Shown here piece by piece: positions 16,325-24,666 of a stretch of 57,489 nt of DNA. The position numbers were made by a program, and so were the translations under genes. Within the stretch, counting starts at the first letter, position 1. Each line of letters begins with the position of its first letter. Source of the DNA: an uncultured Lachnospiraceae bacterium (GTDB lineage Bacteria; Bacillota; Clostridia; Lachnospirales; Lachnospiraceae). A model generated the notes under the pieces. That model was not told the origin of the DNA. It was given only the letters and a program-made list of their open reading frames with translations, and searched no databases. Location: contig CAJUJG010000018.1 of NCBI GenBank assembly GCA_910586715.1, positions 1 to 57,489 of the forward strand, read 5' to 3'.

Positions 16325-18409
16325 ATGGCAAAGTATTTGGTTATCGTGGAGTCGCCTGCCAAGGTAAAGACAATTAAGAAATTTTTGGGTACAAACTATG
16401 AAGTGCTTGCAAGCAACGGACATGTCCGTGATATGCCGAAAAGTCAGTTGGGATTTGACGCTGAAAATAATTATGAACCAAAATATATCACCATAAGGGG
16501 AAAAGGGGATATTTTAGCGAAGCTTCGCAAGGAAGTCAAAAAGGCAGATAAAATATACCTTGCGACAGACCCTGACCGTGAAGGGGAGGCTATTTCATGG
16601 CACCTTTATATTGCGCTGAAATTAGAGGGGAAAAAGGTTTACCGAATTACATTTAATGAGATTACCAAAAATGCAGTGAAAGAATCGTTAAAAAATCCAA
16701 GAGAGATTGATATGAGCCTTGTGGATGCCCAGCAGGCAAGGCGTATGCTTGACAGAATGGTAGGTTACCGGATTTCACCGCTTTTGTGGGCAAAAATCAA
16801 GCGGGGGTTGAGTGCAGGACGTGTACAGTCTGTTGCACTGCGTATCATTTGTGACAGGGAAGAAGAAATTAACGCATTTATTCCTGAGGAGTATTGGACG
16901 CTTGATGCGGCATTGAAGATTAAAGGGGAGAAAAAGCCATTAATTGCAAAATATTATGGAAAGGGTGATAAGAAGACGGAAATCACTTCGAAAGAGGAGA
17001 TGGATACTATTCTTTCCGAGCTTGACAATGCAGCGTTTGCAGTGGCAGATGTCAAAAAGGGAGAACGTACGAAAAAGGCGCCGCTTCCGTTTACGACATC
17101 GACATTACAGCAGGAGGCAAGTAAAAACTTAAATTTTTCAACGCAAAAGACAATGCGGATTGCGCAGCAGCTCTACGAGGGTGTGGAGCTGAAAGGACAG
17201 GGAACAGTTGGTCTTATCACATACTTAAGAACGGATTCCACCCGTGTATCGGACGAGGCGGTTATTGCATCGAAAGAGTATATCAGTACGAATTATGGAG
17301 AGCAGTATGCGGCGGATACTGCAACGGAAAAAAAGAACGGAAAAAAAATACAGGATGCGCATGAGGCAATCCGTCCGACTGATATTGCAAACACGCCGGC
17401 TGCTGTTAAGGAATCGCTCAGCAGAGAGCAGTTTCGGCTTTATCAGTTAATTTGGAAACGTTTTGCAGCAAGCCGTATGACAAATGCGAATTATGAAACA
17501 ACGTCTGTCAAGATTGATGCAAACGGACATCGTTTTACGGTGGCGGCATCAAAGCTTGTCTTTGATGGATTCATGAGTGTATATAAAGATGATGATGAAG
17601 ATAAAACGGAAGGAAATACGTTTGTGAAGGCAATTACAAACGATACGCAGCTGACTTTGGACTGTTTTGATTCCAAGCAGCATTTCACGCAGCCTCCTGC
17701 ACATTATACAGAAGCCTCGCTTGTACGGTCGCTTGAGGAGCTTGGCATCGGAAGACCAAGTACCTATGCGCCGACCATAACGACGATTATTGCAAGACGT
17801 TATGTGATAAAAGAAGATAAGAATTTATATATGTCGGAGCTTGGCGAAGTTGTCAACAATATGATGAAGGATGCGTTTCCTTCCATCGTGGATGTAAATT
17901 TTACGGCTAATTTGGAGGCTCTTCTTGATAAGGTGGAAGAAGGGACGATTGACTGGAAAACTGTGGTATCAAATTTTTATCCGGATTTGGAAAAAGCAGT
18001 TCAAAAAGCCGAAAAAGAGTTGGATGAAGTAGAAATTGCAGATGAGGTATCCGACGAGCTGTGTGACGTCTGCGGGAAAAATATGGTAATAAAATATGGT
18101 CCGCATGGAAAGTTCCTTGCTTGTCCTGGTTTTCCGGAGTGCAGGTTTACAAAACCTTATTTTGAAAAAATTGGAGTTTCCTGTCCGAAATGCGGGAAAG
18201 AAATCGTTATCAGAAAAACCAAAAAGGGTAGAAAATATTATGGATGTGAAGCCGTACCCGATTGTGACTTTATGGTATGGCAGCGTCCTTCAACACAAAA
18301 ATGCGAACGCTGTGGCGGTGTGATGCTGATAAAAGGAAATAAATTAGTCTGCGCTGACGAGCAGTGCGGTTACGTAAAGAAAATAGAAGAGAGGCAGCAG
18401 GAAGCATAA
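16325..18409 (+). CDS. topA: DNA topoisomerase I (type IA)
   Basis: Relaxes negative supercoils through a 5'-phosphotyrosine. 694 residues: TOPRIM domain with VIVESPAKVKTI (Glu) and DPDREGEAISWH (metal-binding Asp pair), active-site Tyr300 in LITYLRTDSTRVS, and three C-terminal four-cysteine zinc ribbons (CDVCG...CPGFPEC, CPKCG...CEAVPDC, CERCGG...CADEQC) of about 25-30 residues each. The length is normal for a three-zinc-ribbon enzyme. It has its own promoter upstream. It lies next to dprA as in B. subtilis, but trmFO, xerC and hslVU, which separate topA from codY there, are absent. Confidence 0.98.
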   Translation: MAKYLVIVESPAKVKTIKKFLGTNYEVLASNGHVRDMPKSQLGFDAENNYEPKYITIRGKGDILAKLRKEVKKADKIYLATDPDREGEAISWHLYIALKLEGKKVYRITFNEITKNAVKESLKNPREIDMSLVDAQQARRMLDRMVGYRISPLLWAKIKRGLSAGRVQSVALRIICDREEEINAFIPEEYWTLDAALKIKGEKKPLIAKYYGKGDKKTEITSKEEMDTILSELDNAAFAVADVKKGERTKKAPLPFTTSTLQQEASKNLNFSTQKTMRIAQQLYEGVELKGQGTVGLITYLRTDSTRVSDEAVIASKEYISTNYGEQYAADTATEKKNGKKIQDAHEAIRPTDIANTPAAVKESLSREQFRLYQLIWKRFAASRMTNANYETTSVKIDANGHRFTVAASKLVFDGFMSVYKDDDEDKTEGNTFVKAITNDTQLTLDCFDSKQHFTQPPAHYTEASLVRSLEELGIGRPSTYAPTITTIIARRYVIKEDKNLYMSELGEVVNNMMKDAFPSIVDVNFTANLEALLDKVEEGTIDWKTVVSNFYPDLEKAVQKAEKELDEVEIADEVSDELCDVCGKNMVIKYGPHGKFLACPGFPECRFTKPYFEKIGVSCPKCGKEIVIRKTKKGRKYYGCEAVPDCDFMVWQRPSTQKCERCGGVMLIKGNKLVCADEQCGYVKKIEERQQEA

Positions 18410-18510
18410 ATGATAAAATAATTACAAAAATAGCTCCTGTTTGTAAAATTCTTAAAATGACTGGAATTATTATTTATTTGTGAAAAACAGCGGGAAATTA
18501 CCGGCAACTA

Positions 18511-18539
18511 TTGAAAAATAAAAATTAGTGTGATAAAAT
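18511..18539 (+). promoter_or_regulatory. Sigma-A promoter for codY
   Basis: TTGAAA (18511-18516), 17-nt spacer, TAAAAT (18534-18539), about 63 nt upstream of the codY ATG. Confidence 0.55.
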
Positions 18540-18556
18540 TTTACTTATATATAAGG

Positions 18557-18571
18557 GATTTTCAGCAAATA
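18557..18571 (+). promoter_or_regulatory. Degenerate CodY box in the codY leader
   Basis: GATTTTCAGCAAATA has three mismatches to the CodY consensus AATTTTCWGAAAATT. It lies just downstream of the predicted transcription start, where binding could act as an autoregulatory roadblock. Weak on its own. Confidence 0.35.
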
Positions 18572-18601
18572 TTTTTATAGATAACTTGGAGGTTCGTTAT
18601 T

Positions 18602-19387
18602 ATGAGTAGTGTACAACTGTTAGACAAAACAAGAAAGATTGGGAAGTTATTGCACAATACTAATTCCAGCAAAGTCGTGTTCAGTGATATTTGCAAGGTA
18701 ATCCGTGACATTGTAAGTTCCAACGTTTTAGTAATCAGTAAGAAAGGAAAAGTTCTTGGCGTCGGGAAATGTGAAGGCGTTGAGGAACTGAAAGAACTTG
18801 TTGAAGGTACAGTAGGCGGTTTTGTAGATCCAATGTTAAATGAGCGTCTTTTAGGAGTGCTTTCTACAAAAGAAAACGTTAATCTTGCAACGCTTGGATT
18901 CGAAAGCCCTGATATTAGAAAGTTCCAGGCAGTCATTACACCGATTGAGATTGCGGGAGAACGGCTTGGCACACTGTTTATTTATAAGTGTAATGAACAG
19001 TATGATATTGACGACATTATTCTCTGTGAATACGGCGTCACTGTGGTAGGGCTTGAGATGCTTCGGGCTGTAAGCGAAGAGAGCGCGGAGGAAAACCGCA
19101 AGGTTGCGGTTGTTAAGTCGGCAATTTCTACGCTTTCGTTTTCCGAGATGGAGGCAATTACGCATATCTTTGATGAATTGAATGGTACGGAAGGTATTTT
19201 GGTAGCAAGTAAGATTGCAGATCGTGTAGGTATTACAAGAAGTGTGATTGTTAACGCGCTTCGTAAGTTTGAGAGTGCAGGTGTGATTGAGTCGCGTTCT
19301 TCCGGCATGAAAGGGACCTATATTAAGGTATTAAATGATGTTGTCTTCGAGGAAGTGGATTCATTAAAGCGCCAGCTGAATAAGTAA
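18602..19387 (+). CDS. codY: GTP-sensing global transcriptional regulator CodY
   Basis: 261 residues, normal length. The N-terminal GAF domain (about 1-155) binds branched-chain amino acids; the C-terminal winged helix-turn-helix is clear in ASKIADRVGITRSVIVNALR followed by FESAGVIESRSSGMKGTY, near-identical to the DNA-reading helix of Bacillus CodY. CodY represses nutrient, competence and motility genes when GTP and isoleucine are plentiful; in B. subtilis the fla/che operon directly downstream is a target. The start ATG has TTGGAGG upstream. A strong bidirectional terminator separates it from flgB. Confidence 0.97.
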   Translation: MSSVQLLDKTRKIGKLLHNTNSSKVVFSDICKVIRDIVSSNVLVISKKGKVLGVGKCEGVEELKELVEGTVGGFVDPMLNERLLGVLSTKENVNLATLGFESPDIRKFQAVITPIEIAGERLGTLFIYKCNEQYDIDDIILCEYGVTVVGLEMLRAVSEESAEENRKVAVVKSAISTLSFSEMEAITHIFDELNGTEGILVASKIADRVGITRSVIVNALRKFESAGVIESRSSGMKGTYIKVLNDVVFEEVDSLKRQLNK

Positions 19388-19422
19388 ATTTGTTGAATAA
19401 TTAAAAAAATTAAAACAAAAAC

Positions 19423-19459
19423 AAAAAAGCCTGTTTTTTAAGAAAAAACAGGCTTTTTT
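19423..19459. terminator. Strong bidirectional terminator between codY and flgB
   Basis: A perfect 17-bp stem (AAAAAAGCCTGTTTTTT at 19423-19439 with its complement at 19443-19459) and loop AAG. A-run and T-run on both sides allow termination on either strand. It insulates the fla/che cluster from codY read-through. Confidence 0.92.
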
Positions 19460-19542
19460 GTGCAAAAAATGAAAAAAAACAGGCGTTTACATAACAAAAT
19501 AAACAAAATTAACATAATATTGTAGAAATAAGAAAAAAATAC

Positions 19543-19570
19543 TTGAAATATTCTGAAAATAAACTATAAT
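19543..19570 (+). promoter_or_regulatory. Sigma-A promoter of the fla/che cluster (before flgB)
   Basis: TTGAAA (19543-19548), 16-nt spacer, TATAAT (19565-19570). It is the only good promoter between the codY terminator and flgB and leaves a leader of about 70 nt. Confidence 0.75.
19547..19561 (+). promoter_or_regulatory. CodY box inside the flgB promoter
   Basis: AATATTCTGAAAATA differs from AATTTTCWGAAAATT at two of 15 positions (4 and 15). It overlaps the end of the -35 box and fills the spacer, so CodY binding would exclude RNA polymerase. CodY repression of fla/che is established in B. subtilis; here it is inferred. Confidence 0.55.
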
Positions 19571-19645
19571 AGAGTAAGGAAATAAAAATATTATGTAAAT
19601 CCGTTTTAAAACGATTTGCAAAAAACAGTTTAGAGGAGGAAAAGC

Positions 19646-20041
19646 ATGTTAAGTAATTCGAATGTATTTGATTACATCAATGTAATGAGTACAGCGTTGG
19701 ACGCGACAGCAAAAAGGGAAGCGCTGATCTCAAATAACATTGCAAATGTAAACACACCAAACTACAAGAGAAAAGATATTCGCTTTGAGACTGAGCTCAA
19801 ACATGCCTTTGTAAGGGCGAATGGTGAAGATGTGGATTTCAGGGTAAAAGACATTGACCTTGAGGCGCTTGGAAATCCTGAAACCTACACGGACTATGCG
19901 GAGCTTTCTTACAGGTATGATGGAAATAACGTGGATATCAACACAGAAAACGGTATTGCGGCAGCAAACCAAATTAAGTACAATGGTCTGATGGATCTTG
20001 TAAATAAGGATTTTGCACAATTGCAGTCTGTGCTTAAGTAA
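19646..20041 (+). CDS. flgB: Flagellar basal-body rod protein FlgB
   Basis: 131 residues, proximal rod subunit. The N-terminal rod-protein signature ISNNIANVNTPNYKRKDIRFE-type region (about residues 30-50) and the C-terminal heptad-like part ending in NGLMDLVNKDFAQLQSVLK are typical. The ATG has TAGAGGAGG upstream. It is the first gene of the fla/che cluster, as in Bacillus and most Clostridia. Confidence 0.95.
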   Translation: MLSNSNVFDYINVMSTALDATAKREALISNNIANVNTPNYKRKDIRFETELKHAFVRANGEDVDFRVKDIDLEALGNPETYTDYAELSYRYDGNNVDINTENGIAAANQIKYNGLMDLVNKDFAQLQSVLK

Positions 20042-20145
20042 TGGACGGCAAAAACTTTATTTTCTGCGCAAGCAATGCAAACAGTACAAATATTATGCGG
20101 ATGCCCTCGTTTGTGGGCTGAGCAAGAAATGGAGGTTATTGGGAA

Positions 20146-20637
20146 ATGGGAATTTTTGATACGTTTGACATTAGTGCATCGGGCATGTCGGCGGAACGGT
20201 ACCGTATGGATATTATTTCTCAGAATATGGCAAATGCGAATACAACGAGAACGGAAGATGGTACGCCATATGTTAGGAAAGTTGTTACTTTTCAGGAAAA
20301 AACAAATGTAAAAGAAAGAAAATTTTCACATATGCTTGATACGGCTTTTAGCAATTTAAGCGGCAGACCTATTGGTTATGTGAATTCAGCAGAACTTTCC
20401 GTGCAGGGCAAGGGAGTAAAAATCGGGGGTGTTTATGAGGATACATGGACCAAGGAAGTAATGGCATATGATCCGGAACATCCTGACGCTGATGAGAATG
20501 GGTATGTACATTATCCAAATGTCAATGTAATAACGGAAATGACAAATATGATTGATGCAAGTCGTGGATATGAAGCAAATCAGGCAGCGTTTGAGGCAAC
20601 CAAGGCAATGGCGCTTAAGGGGCTTGAAATGAATTAA
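20146..20637 (+). CDS. flgC: Flagellar basal-body rod protein FlgC
   Basis: 163 residues, proximal rod protein. N-terminus MGIFDTFDISASGMSAERYRMD... with ISQNMANANTTRTEDG is the FlgC rod signature, and the C-terminus DASRGYEANQAAFEATKAMA is the conserved closing helix. The ATG has GGAGGT 9 nt upstream. It is separated from flgB by 104 nt, unusually far for this operon, with no clear extra gene in between. Confidence 0.95.
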   Translation: MGIFDTFDISASGMSAERYRMDIISQNMANANTTRTEDGTPYVRKVVTFQEKTNVKERKFSHMLDTAFSNLSGRPIGYVNSAELSVQGKGVKIGGVYEDTWTKEVMAYDPEHPDADENGYVHYPNVNVITEMTNMIDASRGYEANQAAFEATKAMALKGLEMN

Positions 20638-20657
20638 TGGTTTAGGGGGAGAAAAGA

Positions 20658-20990
20658 ATGACAGTTACAGCAGCAAACGATATTGACAGTTTATATAATG
20701 TAAGTTCGGATGCCGTGCGGGATACCCTATTTGGAAATAAAACGCAGGAAAAGGACGATAGTAATATTTTCGATACTTTTTTGAACGCGGCGGTGCATAA
20801 TATTAATGATACGAATATTGCCCTTTCTAATAAGGAGAATGAACAGCTCAAGTGGGCGATGGGAATTTCAGAAAATACACATGATCTTACAATTGCAGTA
20901 GGAAAAGCAGAAGCCGCCCTGAATTATACCGTGGCGCTTCGCGATAAGCTGCTTGATGCATATAAGGAAATTATGCAGATACAGATTTAA
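20658..20990 (+). CDS. fliE: Flagellar hook-basal body complex protein FliE
   Basis: 110 residues. FliE links the MS ring to the rod. The C-terminal half shows the family pattern NDTNIALSNKENEQLKWAMG and LTIAVGKAEAALNYTVALRDKLLDAYKEIMQIQI (in part), the conserved end of FliE proteins. It lies 20 nt after flgC. Confidence 0.92.
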   Translation: MTVTAANDIDSLYNVSSDAVRDTLFGNKTQEKDDSNIFDTFLNAAVHNINDTNIALSNKENEQLKWAMGISENTHDLTIAVGKAEAALNYTVALRDKLLDAYKEIMQIQI

Positions 20991-21008
20991 TAAGGGTTGA
21001 TAAAAAAC

Positions 21009-21042
21009 GCACAGTCCCTTTGGGGGTAAGGAGGGGCTGTGC
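21009..21042 (+). other. Hairpin in the fliE-fliF gap
   Basis: GCACAGTCCC (21009-21018) pairs with GGGGCTGTGC (21033-21042) over 10 bp with one G-T wobble and a G-rich 14-nt loop. There is no T-run after it, so it is more likely an mRNA stability or processing structure than a terminator. Confidence 0.5.
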
Positions 21043-21077
21043 AGGAACGATAGGGGATTAGGAGAAGGAGACTTAAG

Positions 21078-22691
21078 ATGGTTGACAAGGTATTGGATTT
21101 TGGAAAGAAGCTTTTAGAGCAATTTAAGGAATGGTGGAACAAATTCCAGCCGAAACAGAAAACACTGATAATCGGAGTCGTTGCAGTCGTATTGCTTGCA
21201 ATCGGTATTTTGATTGCGGTGCTTACAATGAAGAAGTATGAACCTCTTGTAACTTGTGAGTCCACAAAGGAAGCTGCTACAATCAGAGATTTGCTTGATG
21301 GAGAAGATTTGACTTATAAAGTATCGACAGACGGGTTACAGTTTGATATACTGTCAACACAGGTAGCCGATGCAAATTTACTGCTTGGCGCAAACAATAT
21401 TCCAACGGCAGCATATACGCTTGATGATGTGCTTGACGGTAAGTTCTCAACTACTGAGGCTGACAAACAAAAGCGTTACAAACTTTATCTTGAAACACAG
21501 ATTGAAGAGGATGTAGAGAGCATGAGAGCGATTAAGACTGCTTCATGTCAGCTCACAATTCCGGAAGACAATGGAACATTAATTGCACAGAACCTTGATA
21601 CATATGCGAGCGTGCTTTTGGAACTCAACGAGGGTGTGGAGTTTACCGAGGACAATGCGGCTGCAATTGCAAGGCTTGTTGCAACAGGACTTGGAAATGA
21701 AACGACAGACAATATTACAATTACAGATGTAGACGGAACAATTTGGTTCCCGGTAGAACAGACATATTCGACAATTGAGAAAGCGGACACAATGCTGATG
21801 CTTAAGCAGGAAGCAGAAAGTCTGATTAAAAATGAAGTCAGACAGGTGCTTTTAGGAACAAACGAGTTTAATCAGATTGAAGTCGGCACAAACATTTCAA
21901 TGGATTTCTCACAAAAAGAAATCACACAGCACAATTATACACCCGCAGAAGGAATGGAACAGGGTGTGTTCTCGCATGAGGAGCTCTATACATCGAATAC
22001 ACAGGATGGATTGGGCGGCGTTCCGGGCACGGATTCCAACTCGGAGACGGATTACCTTATCAGTGAGCAGACAGGAACAAACGCAAATTCATATGAGCAC
22101 AAAAGGGATTATCTCCCAAATGAGGAGATTATAAAGACAACGGCGGCGACCGGAACGATTGTATATGATAGTAGTACCGTATCGGTTGCGGCAGTGAAAT
22201 ATCGTATTGTAAGAGAGGATGATGTAAGACTTCAGGGACTCTTAGACGGTATCACATGGGAAGAATATAAACTTGCTAACAATGCAAAGACAAAAATAGA
22301 GTTAGATGACGAGCTCATTAGTATGGTGGCAAATGCAACCGGTATACCGGTAAGGAATGTTACTTTTGTGGCGTACGAGGAAGTACAGTTTATTGATACG
22401 ATTCAGGAGAAGATTTCTTATAAGGATATTATTCAGATTGTACTGATTATTATTATCCTTGCGCTTTTGGCATTCGTAGTAATTATGAGCTTGAGAACTA
22501 AAAGAGAGGTCGAAGAAGAGGAAGAGCTTGCGGTTGAGGACTTGTTACAGTCAAATCAGGTAGACCAGCTTGAAACTATTTCGACAGAACAGAAATCTGA
22601 GGCAAGGAAGCTGATAGAAACATTCGTAGAAGAAAATCCCGAGGCAGTTGCAATTCTTTTAAGAAACTGGCTTGAAGAGGATTGGGGGTAA
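21078..22691 (+). CDS. fliF: Flagellar M-ring protein FliF
   Basis: 537 residues forming the MS ring in the cytoplasmic membrane. The first membrane segment is at about residues 32-52 (LIIGVVAVVLLAIGILIAV-like), a YscJ/FliF domain with LLGANNIPTAAYTLDDVLDG and RYKLYLETQIEEDVESM follows, and the second segment is at about 453-475. The short cytoplasmic tail (ending AILLRNWLEEDWG) is the FliG-binding part. The ATG has GAAGGAGA upstream and fliG follows 6 nt later. Confidence 0.96.
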   Translation: MVDKVLDFGKKLLEQFKEWWNKFQPKQKTLIIGVVAVVLLAIGILIAVLTMKKYEPLVTCESTKEAATIRDLLDGEDLTYKVSTDGLQFDILSTQVADANLLLGANNIPTAAYTLDDVLDGKFSTTEADKQKRYKLYLETQIEEDVESMRAIKTASCQLTIPEDNGTLIAQNLDTYASVLLELNEGVEFTEDNAAAIARLVATGLGNETTDNITITDVDGTIWFPVEQTYSTIEKADTMLMLKQEAESLIKNEVRQVLLGTNEFNQIEVGTNISMDFSQKEITQHNYTPAEGMEQGVFSHEELYTSNTQDGLGGVPGTDSNSETDYLISEQTGTNANSYEHKRDYLPNEEIIKTTAATGTIVYDSSTVSVAAVKYRIVREDDVRLQGLLDGITWEEYKLANNAKTKIELDDELISMVANATGIPVRNVTFVAYEEVQFIDTIQEKISYKDIIQIVLIIIILALLAFVVIMSLRTKREVEEEEELAVEDLLQSNQVDQLETISTEQKSEARKLIETFVEENPEAVAILLRNWLEEDWG

Positions 22692-22697
22692 TTTATC

Positions 22698-23708
22698 ATG
22701 GCTGATAAAGAGGAATTAAAAGGAATACAGAAAGCGGCGATACTCTTAATCGCGTTGGGACCTGAGAAGTCCTCTCTGATATTCAAGCACTTAAAAGAAG
22801 ACGAAATTGAGGATTTGACGCTCGAAATTGCAAATACAAAGAGCGTCACCATACAGGTTAAGGAAAAAGTCATCAACGAATTTTATGAGGTCTGCCTTGC
22901 GCAGCAGTATATCGCGGAAGGCGGTATCGGATACGCGAAGGAACTTCTCGAGAAGGCACTCGGTGCAGACAAGGCGATGGACGTTATCGGAAAGCTGACT
23001 GCATCACTGCAGGTAAAACCATTCGAGTTTGTCAAGAAGACAGACGCGTCACAGCTTTTAAACTTTATACAGGATGAGCATCCGCAGACCATTGCACTTA
23101 TTTTATCATACCTGTCGGCAGCCCAGTCCGCGACTATCTTAGGCGCACTGGCGCCCGAAAAGCAGGCGGATGTGGCAAGGCGTATTGCGACTATGGACCG
23201 AACAAGTCCTGATGTCATCAAGGAAGTGGAGCGTGTGTTAGAGTCAAAGCTTTCTTCTTTGGTAAACCAGGATTACACGATTATCGGTGGTGTCGATGCA
23301 GTCGTAGAGATTTTGAATACGGTAGACAGAGGAACAGAAAAACACATTATGGAAACACTCGAGGTCGAGGAGCCCGAATTGGCAGACGAGATCAGAAAGA
23401 AGATGTTCGTATTCGAGGATATCCTGTTGCTCGACGACCGTTCTATCCAGCGTGTGCTTAGGGATGTTGATAACAATGACCTTGCGATTGCATGTAAGGG
23501 TTCTGCGGAGGAAGTGCAGAACGCAATCTTTAACAATATGTCAAAGCGTCTTGCTGAGATGATTCGTGAGGATATGGAATTTATGGGACCTGTCCGTATG
23601 AAGGACGTTGAGGAAGCGCAGCAGAAGATTGTAAATATCATAAGAAAACTTGAGGATTCTGCTGAAATTGTTATTTCTCGAGGCGGAGGTGACGAGATCG
23701 TTGTATAA
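22698..23708 (+). CDS. fliG: Flagellar motor switch protein FliG
   Basis: 336 residues. Rotor protein that contacts FliF, FliM and the MotA stator. The middle-domain EHPQ motif appears as QDEHPQTIALILSYL (about residue 128), and the C-terminal torque helix carries DDRSIQRVLRDVDNNDLAIACKG with the charged residues expected for stator contact. fliH overlaps its end by 8 nt. Confidence 0.97.
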   Translation: MADKEELKGIQKAAILLIALGPEKSSLIFKHLKEDEIEDLTLEIANTKSVTIQVKEKVINEFYEVCLAQQYIAEGGIGYAKELLEKALGADKAMDVIGKLTASLQVKPFEFVKKTDASQLLNFIQDEHPQTIALILSYLSAAQSATILGALAPEKQADVARRIATMDRTSPDVIKEVERVLESKLSSLVNQDYTIIGGVDAVVEILNTVDRGTEKHIMETLEVEEPELADEIRKKMFVFEDILLLDDRSIQRVLRDVDNNDLAIACKGSAEEVQNAIFNNMSKRLAEMIREDMEFMGPVRMKDVEEAQQKIVNIIRKLEDSAEIVISRGGGDEIVV

Positions 23709-24621
23709 TAATGGCGGTGTACTAAAATCAGGCTGGGTTGTAGTTAATCCGGAGAATACAAGAATTATAGATTCTAATGCAAGAGCCGAGGCAAAGCTCA
23801 AAGAGATTGCCTTGGAGCTTGCAAGGCAATGCGGCGAAGAGCCGGGGTTTACAGAAGGTTTTACCCAAGGAATCAATGCTGTGGAAGTTTCCGAGCTGAT
23901 GCGTGATGAGGAAGGCAATATTATTGGTTACGAACAGGAAGATGATTTTGCGCAGGAGCAGTTTGCTGAGCCTGCGGCAACGGCTCCCGTATATGAGGAA
24001 GTGATTGAACAGGCGCAGGCGGAGATTGAAGAGATGAAACAGCAGGCTGTTGCGGAGATTGAAGCGATGCGTGCGCAGGCTGAGGAAGCAGGAAGAAACC
24101 AGGGTTACCAGGAAGGGCTTGAGCAAGGGAAGCAGGAAGGTTTTGCGCTGGGGCATCAGGATGGGCTTAACAGTGTTGCGGAAACAAGGGAACAGGCGCT
24201 TGCAGAAGTTGCGGCAAAGGCGGAAAAGCTTGAAAAGGAATACGAGAAAAAGATAAGAGAGTTAGAGCCGCAGTTTATTGATACGCTTACCGGGATTTAT
24301 GAGCATGTTTTCCATGTAAGCCTTCGCAATTCAAGAGAGCTGATTGTGTATCTGATACAAAATACCATGCGAAATATTGAGGGCGGAAATACATATCTTA
24401 TTCATGTTTCGAAAGAGGATTATCCGTTCGCGAGTATGCAGAAGCGGGAGCTGATTAAAAACACGAATATCAATATTGATGATGTGGAGCTTTTGGAGGA
24501 TGCGACGCTTGGCAAGAATGAGTGTATGATAGAAACCGGCAGCGGGGTTTTTGACTGTAGTCTTGGAACACAGTTGGAGGCGTTAAATGAGGAACTTCGG
24601 CTGTTGTCATATGAGCCGTAA
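23701..24621 (+). CDS. fliH: Flagellar assembly protein FliH
   Basis: About 306 residues. FliH holds the FliI ATPase and connects it to the export gate. A long charged coiled coil (about 85-195) contains several GYQEGLEQGKQEG-type Gly-x3-Gly repeats characteristic of FliH, and the C-terminus is the conserved globular part. I choose TTG 23701 because a very good GGAGGTGA (23685-23692) lies 8 nt upstream; the upstream frame to 23650 lies wholly within fliG and does not look like FliH. Confidence 0.9.
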   Translation: MYNNGGVLKSGWVVVNPENTRIIDSNARAEAKLKEIALELARQCGEEPGFTEGFTQGINAVEVSELMRDEEGNIIGYEQEDDFAQEQFAEPAATAPVYEEVIEQAQAEIEEMKQQAVAEIEAMRAQAEEAGRNQGYQEGLEQGKQEGFALGHQDGLNSVAETREQALAEVAAKAEKLEKEYEKKIRELEPQFIDTLTGIYEHVFHVSLRNSRELIVYLIQNTMRNIEGGNTYLIHVSKEDYPFASMQKRELIKNTNINIDDVELLEDATLGKNECMIETGSGVFDCSLGTQLEALNEELRLLSYEP

Positions 24622-24666
24622 TGATAAACAGAGTCTGTAAAACGAATAGAAAAAGGAATGAACTTG

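Larger units (their letters stand above)
19485..19613. repeat. Opposed TTTACATAA/TTATGTAAA pair flanking the flgB promoter
   Basis: GTTTACATAA at 19485-19494 and TTATGTAAAT at 19591-19600 lie either side of the flgB promoter; a further TTAACATAAT is at about 19510. Next to the second copy is a perfect palindrome CGTTTTAAAACG (19602-19613). The same pair occurs before fliK, motA and flhA (see findings). Function unknown; candidate operator. Confidence 0.45.

Noticed and set aside
20041..20121. 26-codon frame in the flgB-flgC gap starting at a TAATG overlap
   Set aside because: Weak ribosome site, no recognisable features and unremarkable composition; could be coupled to flgB but there is no positive support.
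23650..23700. N-terminal extension of fliH
   Set aside because: It lies entirely inside fliG in another frame; GGAGGTGA supports TTG 23701.
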